The notes below the pieces were generated by a model, which had not been told where the DNA came from, made no database searches, and saw only the letters and a program-made list of their open reading frames with translations. The position numbers and the translations under genes were made by a program. Of a stretch of 39,375 bases of DNA, positions 15,719 to 24,008 are shown piece by piece. Position 1 is the stretch's first letter, and the number at the start of each line of letters is the position of its first letter. Source of the DNA: Brevundimonas sp. (GTDB lineage: Bacteria; Pseudomonadota; Alphaproteobacteria; Caulobacterales; Caulobacteraceae); the NCBI RefSeq assembly GCF_027484365.1, contig NZ_JAIXTC010000020.1:1-39375 (forward strand). Reading direction: 5' to 3'.

Positions 15719-17449
15719 GTGCTGGACGCCTTTCTCGGCAAACGCCCCGGATCGGAGCCGCTGTTCGCGGCGCTGAGGCAGTGCCGTGTCCACTTCGTCG
15801 GCGCGGCGGTGTTCAGCGCCCTCGTCAATCTGCTCTATCTGACCCCGACCCTCTACATGATGCAGGTCTATGACCGGGTGGTTCCGACCGCCGGCCTGAC
15901 GACCCTGGTTCTCGTCAGCGCCGTGACCGCCTTCGCGCTCGCCTCCCTGGCGGCGCTGGACTGGCTGCGGACCCGGATCCTGATCCGGGCCGGAATCCAG
16001 CTGGATCGCGACCTGGCCGGGACCATCCTTGCGCGCGTCACCGAGGCGGGCGGCCGGACCCAGGGCGTTCAGGCCCTGCGCGACTTCGACGCCCTGCGCG
16101 GGGCCGTGTCGGGACAGGGCGCGCTCGCCCTGTTCGACGCGCCGTGGACCCCGATCTACCTGGCCTGCTGTTTCCTGCTGCACCCCGCCGTCGGCGTGCT
16201 GACCCTGGTCGGCGGGATGGTTCTGGCGGTCCTGGCCTGGCTGAACGAGCGCGACACCCGGCCGCGTCTGGGACGCGCCAGCCGCGCGGGCAACGCCGCC
16301 TACGCCGCCCAGGAAGCCCTCTCCGGCCAGTCCGAGATCGTCCAGGCCCTGGGCATGCGTCGCGCCATCATCGCCCGCCAGCTGGAGGGCCGCCGCACGG
16401 CCACAGACGCGCAGGCCGAGGCCCAGTTGACCGGCGGCCGCTACTCCGGGGCGATCAAGTTCGTGCGTCTGGCCCTGCAGTCGGCCGCGCTCGGCCTCGC
16501 CGCCTTCCTGGTGGTGAAGGGACAGATGTCGCCGGGCTCGATCATCGCCTCTTCGGTCCTGCTCAGCCGCGCGGTCATGCCGATCGAACAACTGGTCGGC
16601 GCCTGGCCGACGCTGGTCCAGGCCCGGACCAGCTGGAAGAGCCTGGTCGATCTGTTCACCAAGACCGCCGGTCACGGCCAGCCCCGGACCGCCCTGCCCG
16701 CTCCGACCGGTCAGGTCTCGGTCGAAGGGATCGCCGTCCGCCTGCCCGGGACGGAGACCCCGCAGCTGCGCGGCGTCTCGTTCAAGGTCGAGCCGGGACA
16801 GGTGCTGGGCGTGATCGGGGCCAGCGGATCGGGCAAGACGACGCTGGCGCGGGTGCTGGCCGGGGCCCTGACGCCCGATTCCGGCTCGGTCCGTCTGGAC
16901 GGCGCGGACTACGGGGCGCGTGATTCGGACGGTTTGGCCCGCCATATCGGCTACCTGCCCCAGAACCCGACTCTGTTCGCCGGCACAATCAAGGAGAATA
17001 TCTCCCGCTTTGCGGATCCCTCGCCCGAGACCGACGCGGCCGCCGTGCGCGCGGCCATCGCGGCCGGCGTGCACGAGCTGATCCAGCGGCTGCCCAACGG
17101 CTATGACACCCCGCTGGGGTCGCAGGGTTCCGGCCTGTCGGCGGGACAGTCCCAGCGCATCGGCCTGGCCCGCGCCCTCTATGGCGATCCGGTCCTGCTG
17201 GTGCTGGATGAACCGAACGCCAGCGTCGATCAGGACGGCGAAGCGGCCCTGATCGCCGCTGTCGACGCCGCCGCCGCGCGCGGCGCGGCCGTGGTCATTG
17301 TCGCCCACCGCGCTGGCGTCCTGGCCAAGGCCGCTCGCCTGCTGGCCCTGCGCGACGGTGTCGTCCAGGTTGAAGGCCCGAGGGAGGAGGTCCTCGCCCG
17401 CATGCGGAGCCCACGGCCCGCAGGCCTGCATGAGGTCAAGGCCGGATGA
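15719..17449 (+). CDS. Type I secretion ABC transporter, RsaD/PrtD-like
   Basis: A 576-residue inner-membrane half-transporter fused to an ATPase, the energiser of a type I secretion system. The membrane domain covers about residues 20-310 (FSALVNLLYLTPTLYMMQVYDRVVPT is diagnostic for the PrtD/RsaD group, which lacks a peptidase domain). The ATPase has Walker A GASGSGKTT, a Q-loop in YLPQNPTLF, signature LSAGQSQRIGLARAL, Walker B VLLVLDEP and an H-loop in IVAHRAG. Size and sequence resemble Caulobacter RsaD, which exports the S-layer protein. GTG 15719 follows AGGAG at 15701-15705. It overlaps the HlyD gene by four bases. No substrate or outer-membrane TolC partner is in the window. Confidence 0.93.
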   Translation: MLDAFLGKRPGSEPLFAALRQCRVHFVGAAVFSALVNLLYLTPTLYMMQVYDRVVPTAGLTTLVLVSAVTAFALASLAALDWLRTRILIRAGIQLDRDLAGTILARVTEAGGRTQGVQALRDFDALRGAVSGQGALALFDAPWTPIYLACCFLLHPAVGVLTLVGGMVLAVLAWLNERDTRPRLGRASRAGNAAYAAQEALSGQSEIVQALGMRRAIIARQLEGRRTATDAQAEAQLTGGRYSGAIKFVRLALQSAALGLAAFLVVKGQMSPGSIIASSVLLSRAVMPIEQLVGAWPTLVQARTSWKSLVDLFTKTAGHGQPRTALPAPTGQVSVEGIAVRLPGTETPQLRGVSFKVEPGQVLGVIGASGSGKTTLARVLAGALTPDSGSVRLDGADYGARDSDGLARHIGYLPQNPTLFAGTIKENISRFADPSPETDAAAVRAAIAAGVHELIQRLPNGYDTPLGSQGSGLSAGQSQRIGLARALYGDPVLLVLDEPNASVDQDGEAALIAAVDAAAARGAAVVIVAHRAGVLAKAARLLALRDGVVQVEGPREEVLARMRSPRPAGLHEVKAG

Positions 17450-18801
17450 GCGTTCAGTCCCCGGCAGACGCCGCGCCCTCCGGGCCGGGCCTTGTGGAGC
17501 CCCAGACCGCCTCGCCGCGTCGCGAGCTGATCCTCGGCGGCATCATCATCGCCCTGTTCTTCGTCCTGTTCCTGGGCTGGGCGGCGCTGGCCCCGCTCGA
17601 TTCCGGCGCCTATGCGCCCGGCCAGGTCGCCGTGACCGGCAACCGGCAGGCGGTCCAGCATCGCGAGGGCGGCACAGTGACCGCCCTGCACGTCGCCGAG
17701 GGCGACAAGGTCCGGCAGGGCCAGGTCCTGGTCGAATTGTCGACGGGCGAACTGACCGCCGCCGAGCGGGGCCTGGCCGGACAGGTCTATGCCCTGATGG
17801 CCCAGCGTGCGCGCCTGATCGCCGAACGCGACAAGCTGGCCGCCATCCCCGTCCCGGCGGAGTTCACCGGTCTGTCGCCCGAAGATCGCGCCCTGGCCGA
17901 CGAGGCCATGCGGTTGCAGCGCCTCCAGTACGGCGCCCGCAGCGCCGGGCGGTCGACCGAGGTCGGGGTGCTGCGCCAGCGCATCGGGCAGCTGGAAGAG
18001 CGGATTCAGGGCTATCAGCGCCAGATCGAGTCCAATATCGAGCAGCGCCGCCTGATCGGCGAGGAGCTGGAGGGGCTGCGGTCGCTGGCGGCCCAGGGCT
18101 ATGCGCCCCAGACCCGCGTGCGGTCGCTCGAACGCGACGCCGCCGGGCTGGACGGCCAGCTCGGTTCGCTCCGGGCCGAGGTCGCCGGAACGCAGCAGCA
18201 GATCGGCGAGACCCGACTGCAGATGCTGACTATCACTACCGGGATGAACGAGGACGTCTCCGACCAGCTTCGCACCATCGAGGTGCAGCTGAACGAGACC
18301 CGGCCGCGGCTGTCCTCCCTGCGTGACCAGATCGAGCGCAGCCTGATCCGCAGCCCCGCGACGGGACAGGTCGTGGGACTCGCTGTCTTCACCCAGGGCG
18401 GCGTGATCCAGCCCGGACAGGTGCTGATGGAGGTCGTGCCCGACGCCGCGTCCCAGGTCATCGTGGCCGAGATCAATCCGGCCGACATCGACAACGTCCG
18501 CGTCGGACTGGAGACGGAGGTGAAGTTCCCCGGTCTTCGCGAACGCGACCCGCCGATCATCCACGGCCGTGTCACCCGGCTGTCGCCCGACACCTTCACC
18601 AACGAACAGACCGGCGTCCGCCACTATCGCGCGGAGATTTCCGTGCCTCCCGCCGAGATGGAGCGGCTGGGTCAGGCGGCGCGCGAGATTCGTCCGGGCT
18701 TCCCGGTCGAGGTCGTGGTGCTGCTGCGCAAGCGGACCGCCCTGTCCTATCTGATCGAGCCCCTGACCCGGAACCTGTGGCGGTCAGGCACCGAACAGTA
18801 G
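17446..18801 (+). CDS. Type I secretion membrane-fusion protein, HlyD/RsaE-like
   Basis: A 451-residue periplasmic adaptor. A single N-terminal membrane helix (LILGGIIIALFFVLFLGWAAL, about 24-44) is followed by a half-lipoyl segment (VQHREGGTVTALHVAEGD), a long coiled coil (about 100-300) and the second lipoyl half with a beta-barrel domain (LIRSPATGQVVGLAVFTQGG, VVPDAASQVIVAEINPADI). The tail RNLWRSGTEQ is typical. It links the ABC protein to a TolC-type outer-membrane channel. ATG 17446 overlaps the preceding stop (ATGA), so the pair is coupled. Its stop codon abuts the rfbA stop with no spacer, so transcription from the two strands must converge here. Confidence 0.93.
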   Translation: MSVQSPADAAPSGPGLVEPQTASPRRELILGGIIIALFFVLFLGWAALAPLDSGAYAPGQVAVTGNRQAVQHREGGTVTALHVAEGDKVRQGQVLVELSTGELTAAERGLAGQVYALMAQRARLIAERDKLAAIPVPAEFTGLSPEDRALADEAMRLQRLQYGARSAGRSTEVGVLRQRIGQLEERIQGYQRQIESNIEQRRLIGEELEGLRSLAAQGYAPQTRVRSLERDAAGLDGQLGSLRAEVAGTQQQIGETRLQMLTITTGMNEDVSDQLRTIEVQLNETRPRLSSLRDQIERSLIRSPATGQVVGLAVFTQGGVIQPGQVLMEVVPDAASQVIVAEINPADIDNVRVGLETEVKFPGLRERDPPIIHGRVTRLSPDTFTNEQTGVRHYRAEISVPPAEMERLGQAAREIRPGFPVEVVVLLRKRTALSYLIEPLTRNLWRSGTEQ

Positions 18802-19686
18802 TCAGCCGATGCGGCCGAGCTCCAGATACCGGGCCAGGTAGCGGCCGTAGTCCGAACCCTTCGTCCGGGCGACCGCCGCCTCCAGCGCCGCGTCGTCGAT
18901 GAAGCCCATCTGGTGGGCGACCTCTTCAGGGCAGGCGATCTTCACGCCCTGACGCTGTTCCAGCGTTCGGACGAACAGGGCGGCGTCGAGCAGGCTCTCG
19001 GGCGTGCCGGTGTCCAGCCAGGCGAAGCCACGGCCGAGCCGTTCGACGGTGAGTCGGCCTCGCTCGAGATAGGTGCGGTTGACGTCGGTGATCTCGAGTT
19101 CGCCTCGCGCCGACGGCTTCAGCCCGGCGGCGATCTCCACGACCTCTGCGTCGTACAGATAGAGACCAGTGACGGCCCAGTTCGAGCGTGGCTTCGCGGG
19201 CTTCTCCTCGATCGAAGTCGCATGGCCGGCCGCGTCGAACCCGATGACGCCATAGCGGTCAGGATCACTGACCTGATGGGCGAAGACGGTCGCGCCGCCG
19301 CCCTCGGCCGCGCGCACAGCGGCCTTGAGACGCTCCACCAGGCCGTCGCCGTGGAACAGGTTGTCGCCGAGGATCAGGGCGGAGGCGCCCCCGGCGACGA
19401 ACTCTGCGCCGAGCACATAGACCTGGGCGATACCGCCGGGCGTCGGCTGGGCGAGGTAGGAAAGCGACAGACCCCACTGGCGGCCGTCGCCGAGCAGGGA
19501 CTGGAAGGCGCGGAGATCGCGCGGCGTGGTGACGATCAGGATCTCGCGGATGCCCGCCAGCATCAGGGTCGTCAGCGGATAGTAGATCAGCGGCTTGTCA
19601 TAGACGGGCATCAACTGTTTCGACGTCACCGCCGTCATCGGATGCAGCCGCGTGCCCGCGCCGCCGGCCAGAACGATACCCTTCAT
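18802..19686 (-). CDS. rfbA: Glucose-1-phosphate thymidylyltransferase
   Basis: A 294-residue nucleotidyltransferase making dTDP-glucose from dTTP and glucose-1-phosphate, the first step of dTDP-rhamnose synthesis for LPS O-antigen or other glycans. Motifs: [71 protein letters not shown] and [14 protein letters not shown]. The length is typical. ATG 19686 overlaps the rfbD stop by four bases, placing it last in an rfbB-rfbD-rfbA operon. Confidence 0.96.
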   Translation of the reverse strand: MKGIVLAGGAGTRLHPMTAVTSKQLMPVYDKPLIYYPLTTLMLAGIREILIVTTPRDLRAFQSLLGDGRQWGLSLSYLAQPTPGGIAQVYVLGAEFVAGGASALILGDNLFHGDGLVERLKAAVRAAEGGGATVFAHQVSDPDRYGVIGFDAAGHATSIEEKPAKPRSNWAVTGLYLYDAEVVEIAAGLKPSARGELEITDVNRTYLERGRLTVERLGRGFAWLDTGTPESLLDAALFVRTLEQRQGVKIACPEEVAHQMGFIDDAALEAAVARTKGSDYGRYLARYLELGRIG

Positions 19687-20573
19687 GGCGCGACCTTTTG
19701 TAGTTGGAGTTCGGCGACGATGTCCGCGACGGCGATGCGCCAGTCCCGCATTGTCACCCCATAGTCGCGCGCCAGACGTTCGCAGGACAGGCGCGAATTG
19801 GCGGGACGGCGAGCCGGAGCCGCCCGTTCGGCGGCGGGTATGGGGACGATGGTCGTGCGTGATCCGGCCCGCCGCAGCGTCTCTTCCGCCAGTCCGGCCC
19901 AGCTGGTCTCGCCCGCGTTGACGTAGTGGTAGACACCGGTCGGCGCCGTCGGGTCGGCGACCATGGCCAGGGTCAGGGTGACCAGCACCGCCGCCAGATC
20001 ATCGGCCGACGTCGGACTGCCGATCACGTCGGCGACGACGGGCAGGTCCGACCGGCTCGCGGCGGCGTCGAGGATGGTGCGGACGAAGTTCCTGCCCCGG
20101 GCGCTGACGACCCAGGCCGTTCGGACGACCGCTGCGCGGGTGTTGCCCGACAGCACAGCCTGCTCGCCGGCCAGTTTCGACGCGCCATAGACGCTGATCG
20201 GCGCCGTCGCATCGTCCTCGGCATAGGGCCGGTCCAGGGCACCGTCGAAGACGCAGTCGGTCGAGAGGTGGACCAGCGGGATGCCCGCCCGGCGTGTCGC
20301 CTCGGCCAGTCGTGCGGGAACCTCTGCGTTGGCGAGGAAGGCGTCGTCCTGTCGCGTCTCCGCCGCGTCGACCGCGGTGAAGGCGGCCGCGTTGATCACG
20401 GCGGCGAAGGGGGTGCGAGCGAAGGCCCCGGCCAGTTCGGCCTCGTTCGTCAGGTCGAGGTCTGTCCGCGTCGGGCGGTGCAGCCGCACGTGGTCCGGCC
20501 AGGCCGCATGGGCCAGGGCCTGGCCCACCTGGCCGTGTCCGCCGGCGATCAGGATGTGAACCGGCTCAGCCAC
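19683..20573 (-). CDS. rfbD: dTDP-4-dehydrorhamnose reductase
   Basis: A 296-residue SDR-family reductase performing the last step of dTDP-L-rhamnose synthesis with NAD(P)H. It shows [18 protein letters not shown] (Rossmann glycine motif), [29 protein letters not shown] and the catalytic YGASKLAGE. The frame is open to 20948, inside rfbB, but the GTG at 20573 gives [12 protein letters not shown], has GGGG eight bases upstream and overlaps the rfbB stop by eight bases. The next gene, rfbA, overlaps by four bases. Confidence 0.95.
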   Translation of the reverse strand: MAEPVHILIAGGHGQVGQALAHAAWPDHVRLHRPTRTDLDLTNEAELAGAFARTPFAAVINAAAFTAVDAAETRQDDAFLANAEVPARLAEATRRAGIPLVHLSTDCVFDGALDRPYAEDDATAPISVYGASKLAGEQAVLSGNTRAAVVRTAWVVSARGRNFVRTILDAAASRSDLPVVADVIGSPTSADDLAAVLVTLTLAMVADPTAPTGVYHYVNAGETSWAGLAEETLRRAGSRTTIVPIPAAERAAPARRPANSRLSCERLARDYGVTMRDWRIAVADIVAELQLQKVAP

Positions 20574-21657
20574 CGGCCAGTCCCCGCCGTGCCACCGCGT
20601 CGCGGTCGGCGAGGATCGCGCCCCACCAGTCGCTATGCTCCAGATACCAGGCGACCGTGTCCCGGACGCCCTGTTCGAAGCCGACCTGCGGCTCCCAGCC
20701 AAGGTCAGCGCGCGCCTTCGACGGATCCACCGCGTAACGCCGGTCATGGCCGGGCCGGTCCTCGACGAAGGCGATCGCCCCGGCATGGGCCTGACCGTCC
20801 GGGCGCGGGGCGAGGTCGTCGAGGGCGGCGCAGATCGTGCGCACCAGGTCGATGTTGGTCCGCTCGGCTCCGCCGCCGAAGACCCAGGTCTCGCCCGGCC
20901 GCCCCCGTTCGAAGGCCGCCCGCATTCCCCGGACGTGGTCATCGACATGCAGCCAGTCGCGCACGTGCAGGCCGTCGCCGTAGACCGGCAGGCTCTGACC
21001 GGCGAGCGCCCGCAGGACCATCAGCGGGATAAGCTTCTCCGGAAACTGGAACGGGCCGTAGTTATTCGAGCAGTTGGTTACCAGGACCGGAAGGCCATAG
21101 GTGTGGCCCCAGGCGCGAACCAGATGATCGGCCGCCGCCTTCGTCGCTGAATAGGGCGAGCGGGGATCGTAGCGGGTCGTCTCGTCGAAGGCGCCGGCGG
21201 GGCCCAGCGATCCGAACACCTCGTCGGTCGAGACCTGATGGAAGCGGAACGCCTCCGCCGCCTCGCCTCGCAGCCCGCGCCAGTGGTCGAGCGCCGCCTG
21301 CAGCAGGACGAAGACCCCCACGACATTGCTGTCGACGAACGGCCCCGGCCCGTCGATCGAGCGGTCGACATGGCTTTCGGCCGCCAGATTGATGATCACG
21401 TCCGGAGCGAAGTCCTCGATCGTCGAACGCACCAGCGCCACATCGGAGATATCACCCTGGACGAAGGTGAAGCGCGGGTCCGCGCGCACGCCGTCGAGGG
21501 CGGCCGGACTGGTCGCATAGGTCAGGCTGTCGAACACCAGGACCCGGGCGTCGGAATTCGCGATCATCTCGCGCGTCAGGGCCGAGCCGATGAAGCCCGC
21601 GCCACCCGCGACCAGAATCCGAGATGCCGCCAAGCCCGCCCCTTCGCCCCGGATCAT
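20566..21657 (-). CDS. rfbB: dTDP-glucose 4,6-dehydratase
   Basis: A 363-residue extended SDR enzyme converting dTDP-glucose to dTDP-4-keto-6-deoxyglucose. Motifs: ILVAGGAGFIGSALTREM, NLAAESHVDRSIDGP, STDEVFGSLG with the catalytic Asp-Glu, YSATKAAADHLVRAW (YxxxK) and TNCSNNYGPFQFPEKLIPLM. ATG 21657 has GGAAG about eight bases upstream; an internal TTG at 21633 is an alternative. It is the first gene of rfbB-rfbD-rfbA. The epimerase rfbC is not in the window, so either it lies elsewhere or the keto sugar also feeds another branch. Confidence 0.96.
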   Translation of the reverse strand: MIRGEGAGLAASRILVAGGAGFIGSALTREMIANSDARVLVFDSLTYATSPAALDGVRADPRFTFVQGDISDVALVRSTIEDFAPDVIINLAAESHVDRSIDGPGPFVDSNVVGVFVLLQAALDHWRGLRGEAAEAFRFHQVSTDEVFGSLGPAGAFDETTRYDPRSPYSATKAAADHLVRAWGHTYGLPVLVTNCSNNYGPFQFPEKLIPLMVLRALAGQSLPVYGDGLHVRDWLHVDDHVRGMRAAFERGRPGETWVFGGGAERTNIDLVRTICAALDDLAPRPDGQAHAGAIAFVEDRPGHDRRYAVDPSKARADLGWEPQVGFEQGVRDTVAWYLEHSDWWGAILADRDAVARRGLAGG

Positions 21658-21719
21658 TCCGGTTCTTCCACGTTTCTAGAGGCGCGCAACGACCCCGACC
21701 AGTGGCGCCGGAGATCGGG

Positions 21720-21748
21720 CTTGCTCCTGCCGTTGCGCCTGCCCATAT
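21720..21748 (+). promoter_or_regulatory. Predicted heat-shock (sigma32) promoter of hsp20
   Basis: CTTGCT at 21720-21725 and GCCCATAT at 21741-21748 match the RpoH consensus (CTTGAA, 13-17 bases, CCCCATAT-like), with 15 bases between them. Transcription would begin near 21755, leaving a leader of about 60 bases. The -35 is imperfect (CTTGCT). Confidence 0.6.
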
Positions 21749-21793
21749 CGGGTCACGGCCGACGCCCTGCCGATCCCGGGGGGCCTGAAGCCG

Positions 21794-21813
21794 CAGTCGC
21801 TTGCCGAGGACTG
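21794..21813 (+). promoter_or_regulatory. ROSE-like RNA thermometer hairpin over the hsp20 ribosome-binding site
   Basis: In RNA, CAG-UCGCU (21794-21801) pairs with AGGA-CUG (21807-21813) across a UGCCG loop, with one G bulged. UCGCU is exactly the U(U/C)GCU anti-Shine-Dalgarno motif that defines ROSE elements, and AGGA is the ribosome-binding site four to seven bases ahead of the ATG at 21818. Such hairpins melt on heating and free the site. The family is known upstream of alphaproteobacterial small heat-shock genes. Confidence 0.68.
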
Positions 21814-21817
21814 ACCC

Positions 21818-22234
21818 ATGACGACCCGAACCGTGTTGTTCGACAGCCCCTTCCTGCTGGGCTTCGACCAGACCCGCGCCCTGATAGACCGCGCCGCCAA
21901 GGCCGCGGCCGAGAGCTATCCGCCCTATAACGTCGAGCAGCTGGGCGACGACGCCGTGCGCATCTCGCTCGCTGTCGCCGGCTTCGCGCCCGACGACCTC
22001 GCCATTACGCTCGAGGGACGCCAGCTGACCATCGCCGGCAAACGCGAAGCCGCCTCGCCGGATCAGGCCTTCCTGCATCGCGGCATCGCGGCGCGCGGCT
22101 TCGTGCGCAGCTTCGTCCTCGCCGACGGCCTTGAGGTCGAGGGCGCCCGACTCGAGCACGGCCTGCTGCACGTGGATCTGCTCCGGCCCGAAAATGTCGA
22201 GCCGGTCCGGCGCATCCCGATCAGCGTCGGCTGA
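21818..22234 (+). CDS. Small heat-shock protein, Hsp20/IbpA family
   Basis: A 138-residue alpha-crystallin-type holdase that keeps unfolding proteins soluble. It starts MTTRTVLFDSPFLLGFDQ, characteristic of alphaproteobacterial IbpA-like proteins. The alpha-crystallin domain runs from about PPYNVEQLGDDAVRISLAVAGF through LTIAGKREA to the late AxLEHGLLHVDL strand (normally A-x-x-x-G-V-L), followed by the short C-terminal tail with IPI, the I-x-I motif used in oligomerisation. Regulation looks heat-controlled at two levels: a sigma32-like promoter at 21720-21748 and a ROSE-like hairpin over the ribosome-binding site. DUF1150 follows 86 bases downstream. Confidence 0.95.
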   Translation: MTTRTVLFDSPFLLGFDQTRALIDRAAKAAAESYPPYNVEQLGDDAVRISLAVAGFAPDDLAITLEGRQLTIAGKREAASPDQAFLHRGIAARGFVRSFVLADGLEVEGARLEHGLLHVDLLRPENVEPVRRIPISVG

Positions 22235-22320
22235 TCCCACCCGAATACCTTCGCCATAAGGCCCCCGCGAACCCGCGGCGCTTCCGGGCGTTGTCACTCT
22301 TCAACAAGGAGGCGGTCTCC

Positions 22321-22587
22321 ATGACGCCGATCATGACAAACAAGGATTTCGCCGGTTTCGGCGCGCCCGACCTGGTCTATGTGCGCGAGATCACGGCCGC
22401 GGATGTGATGGCTGACGCGATCTCCGATGCGCCGCTGGAAGACGCAAAAGGGCTGGTGATCGATCCCGATCAGACCCTCTATGCCGTGCACGGCGCCGAC
22501 GGCGAGCGGCTGGCGGTGATGATGGATCGCGAGACGGCCTTCGCCGCCGCCGTGGCGCATGAGCTGGCGCCGGTGTCGGTGCACTGA
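22321..22587 (+). CDS. DUF1150 family protein
   Basis: An 88-residue protein of the DUF1150 family, widely paired with hsp20 in alphaproteobacteria. Visible features are FGAPDLVYVREITAADVMAD, followed by GLVIDPDQTLYAVHGADGER and a helical C-terminus. The function is unknown; the conserved pairing suggests a role in the heat-shock response. The frame opens at a TTG at 22291, but ATG 22321 has a strong AAGGAGG about ten bases upstream and matches the family start. Confidence 0.88.
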   Translation: MTPIMTNKDFAGFGAPDLVYVREITAADVMADAISDAPLEDAKGLVIDPDQTLYAVHGADGERLAVMMDRETAFAAAVAHELAPVSVH

Positions 22588-22603
22588 TCGAGAGGCGAGT
22601 ATT

Positions 22604-22694
22604 GAGTGGCGAGTGGCGAGCCCGGCCTGATCAGCCGTTAGATCGGAAACCCGGGCGAGGATATTGGCGGCGACACCCTCGCCACTCGTCACTC
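22604..22694. repeat. Long inverted repeat between DUF1150 and ptsN
   Basis: Arms GAGTGGCGAGTGGCGAG (22604-22620) and CTCGCCACTCGTCACTC (22678-22694) pair over 17 bases with one G-U. The 57-base loop includes CCCGG/CCGGG. The left arm is itself built of GGCGAGT-like units. It lies between convergent 3' ends, so it may be a bidirectional transcription-end structure or a dispersed repeat. Confidence 0.6.
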
Positions 22695-22711
22695 GCTTCT
22701 CGCCACTACCT

Positions 22712-23182
22712 TCAGGCCGCCGTCGCAGGGACCTTGTCGTCGCGGACGAAGAGGGCGTGAATCGCGTCCTCGGTCCGGGCCTGACGCAGCTGTTCGCGCA
22801 GTTCCGGCGAGCGCAGGGCGCGCGAGACGGCGGCGAGGGCCCGCAAATGCTCCGCGCCGGCTTTCGGCGGGGCGAACAGGGCGAACATCAGATCGACCGG
22901 GCGATCGTCGACGGAATCATAGGCGACCGGCGTGTCCAGACGCACGAACACCGCCTTGACGCTGTCCAGACCGGCCAGACGGGCATGCGGAACAGCCACG
23001 CCCGAACCGAGGCCGGTCGAGCCCAGGGCCTCGCGCTCCATCAGGGCGTCAAAAACGCGGGTCTCGTCCTGGCCCATTGCCTGGGCGGCGGCGGTGGCCA
23101 GCACATGCAAGGCCTGCCGCTTCGATGACGCGCCGCTTTTCAGGACGATTCCGTCCCGAACCAGCAGTTCCCCGATATCCAT
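22712..23182 (-). CDS. ptsN: Nitrogen-regulatory phosphotransferase EIIA-Ntr
   Basis: A 156-residue PTS EIIA-like protein, terminal phosphoacceptor of the PTS-Ntr chain (PtsP-PtsO-PtsN), which adjusts potassium transport and metabolism and not sugar import. The phosphorylatable histidine is His66 in GSGVAVPHARL. Other family landmarks are MEREALGSTGLGSG, VDLMFALFAPP and HLRALAAVSRALRSPELREQL. It starts MDIGELL at ATG 23182. It lies downstream of hpf and rpoN on the same strand, the usual proteobacterial rpoN-hpf-ptsN order, but a very stable hairpin separates it from hpf. Confidence 0.95.
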   Translation of the reverse strand: MDIGELLVRDGIVLKSGASSKRQALHVLATAAAQAMGQDETRVFDALMEREALGSTGLGSGVAVPHARLAGLDSVKAVFVRLDTPVAYDSVDDRPVDLMFALFAPPKAGAEHLRALAAVSRALRSPELREQLRQARTEDAIHALFVRDDKVPATAA

Positions 23183-23225
23183 GATCGTCCAGACTCATAC
23201 TCGAGGTTTTGGGCAGGCCCCTTGT

Positions 23226-23259
23226 GGGGCGCGCGCCGTCTAGACGGTTCGCGCGCCCC
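23226..23259. other. Very stable hairpin between hpf and ptsN
   Basis: GGGGCGCGCG (23226-23235) pairs with CGCGCGCCCC (23250-23259) around the perfect 12-base palindrome CCGTCTAGACGG, with only a TT bulge. No T-run follows on either strand. It may partially terminate hpf transcription or be an RNase processing site that sets the hpf to ptsN ratio. Confidence 0.6.
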
Positions 23260-23268
23260 TGGGAAGTC

Positions 23269-23934
23269 TTATGCGCCAGAACCGTTTACAGAACCGTGTC
23301 CATTCAACGACACGGTGCGTTCAGGATCTATCCACCCGACATTGCCGTCGGGGCGGCGATAAACAACCGAAAGCCCCCCGTGAGCGGCGTTCCGGAACAG
23401 CACCACCGGATAGCCGGTCATGTCGAGTTCGAGCACTGCGCGTCCGACCGTGATGGTGCGGATCTCCGAAACGCTCTCGGCGATGACCATGCCCGTGGGC
23501 GGAGGACCGTCGGTTTCGCCGGCGGTGTCGAACATGGAATCCTCGACCTCATCGTCGGGATTGCGCAACACGATGCTGCGAGCCACGGAAGCCGCAGCCA
23601 TCTCGGTCTTCTCGGGCGACAGGCCCTTGGGACCGATGTGGTGATCCTTGAGCCGGCGCTTGTATCGCCGCACCCGCTTTTCGAGCTTTTCAAGGCTGTC
23701 CGTGAAGGCGGCGTGGGCGTCGCCGCCGAGGCCTGTGGTCACGAGCGATTGCCCGGACGCAAGGCGAACCCAACAGTCCACCTTGAAGCCGTGGCCGTCC
23801 TTGGACACCACGACTTCGGCGTCCTGGCCGCCGCGTTCGAAGTATTTTCCGACTCCGTCTTCGAGTTCCTGGGAGATGCGCGAGCCTAACGCTTCGCCGA
23901 CATCCACGTGCTTGCCGCTGACTTGGACTTGCAT
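23269..23934 (-). CDS. hpf: Ribosome hibernation-promoting factor, long form
   Basis: A 221-residue long-type HPF, which pairs 70S ribosomes into inactive 100S dimers in stationary phase or starvation. The N-terminal ribosome-binding domain starts MQVQVSGKHVDVGEAL and includes KVDCWVRLASG, DAHAAFTDSLEKLEKRVRRYKRRLKDH. The C-terminal dimerisation domain is SEIRTITVGRAVLELDMTG, then PVVLFRNAAHGGLSVVYRR. The frame opens at 23994, but ATG 23934 matches homologues, although no good Shine-Dalgarno precedes it. It follows rpoN by 74 bases. Confidence 0.94.
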   Translation of the reverse strand: MQVQVSGKHVDVGEALGSRISQELEDGVGKYFERGGQDAEVVVSKDGHGFKVDCWVRLASGQSLVTTGLGGDAHAAFTDSLEKLEKRVRRYKRRLKDHHIGPKGLSPEKTEMAAASVARSIVLRNPDDEVEDSMFDTAGETDGPPPTGMVIAESVSEIRTITVGRAVLELDMTGYPVVLFRNAAHGGLSVVYRRPDGNVGWIDPERTVSLNGHGSVNGSGA

Positions 23935-24008
23935 GGGGATAGAACGCGACCGACCGCGAAAAGTGTCAATCGCGAACACCGTTTTCACGGTCACGCTTTG
24001 TTGTTCGA

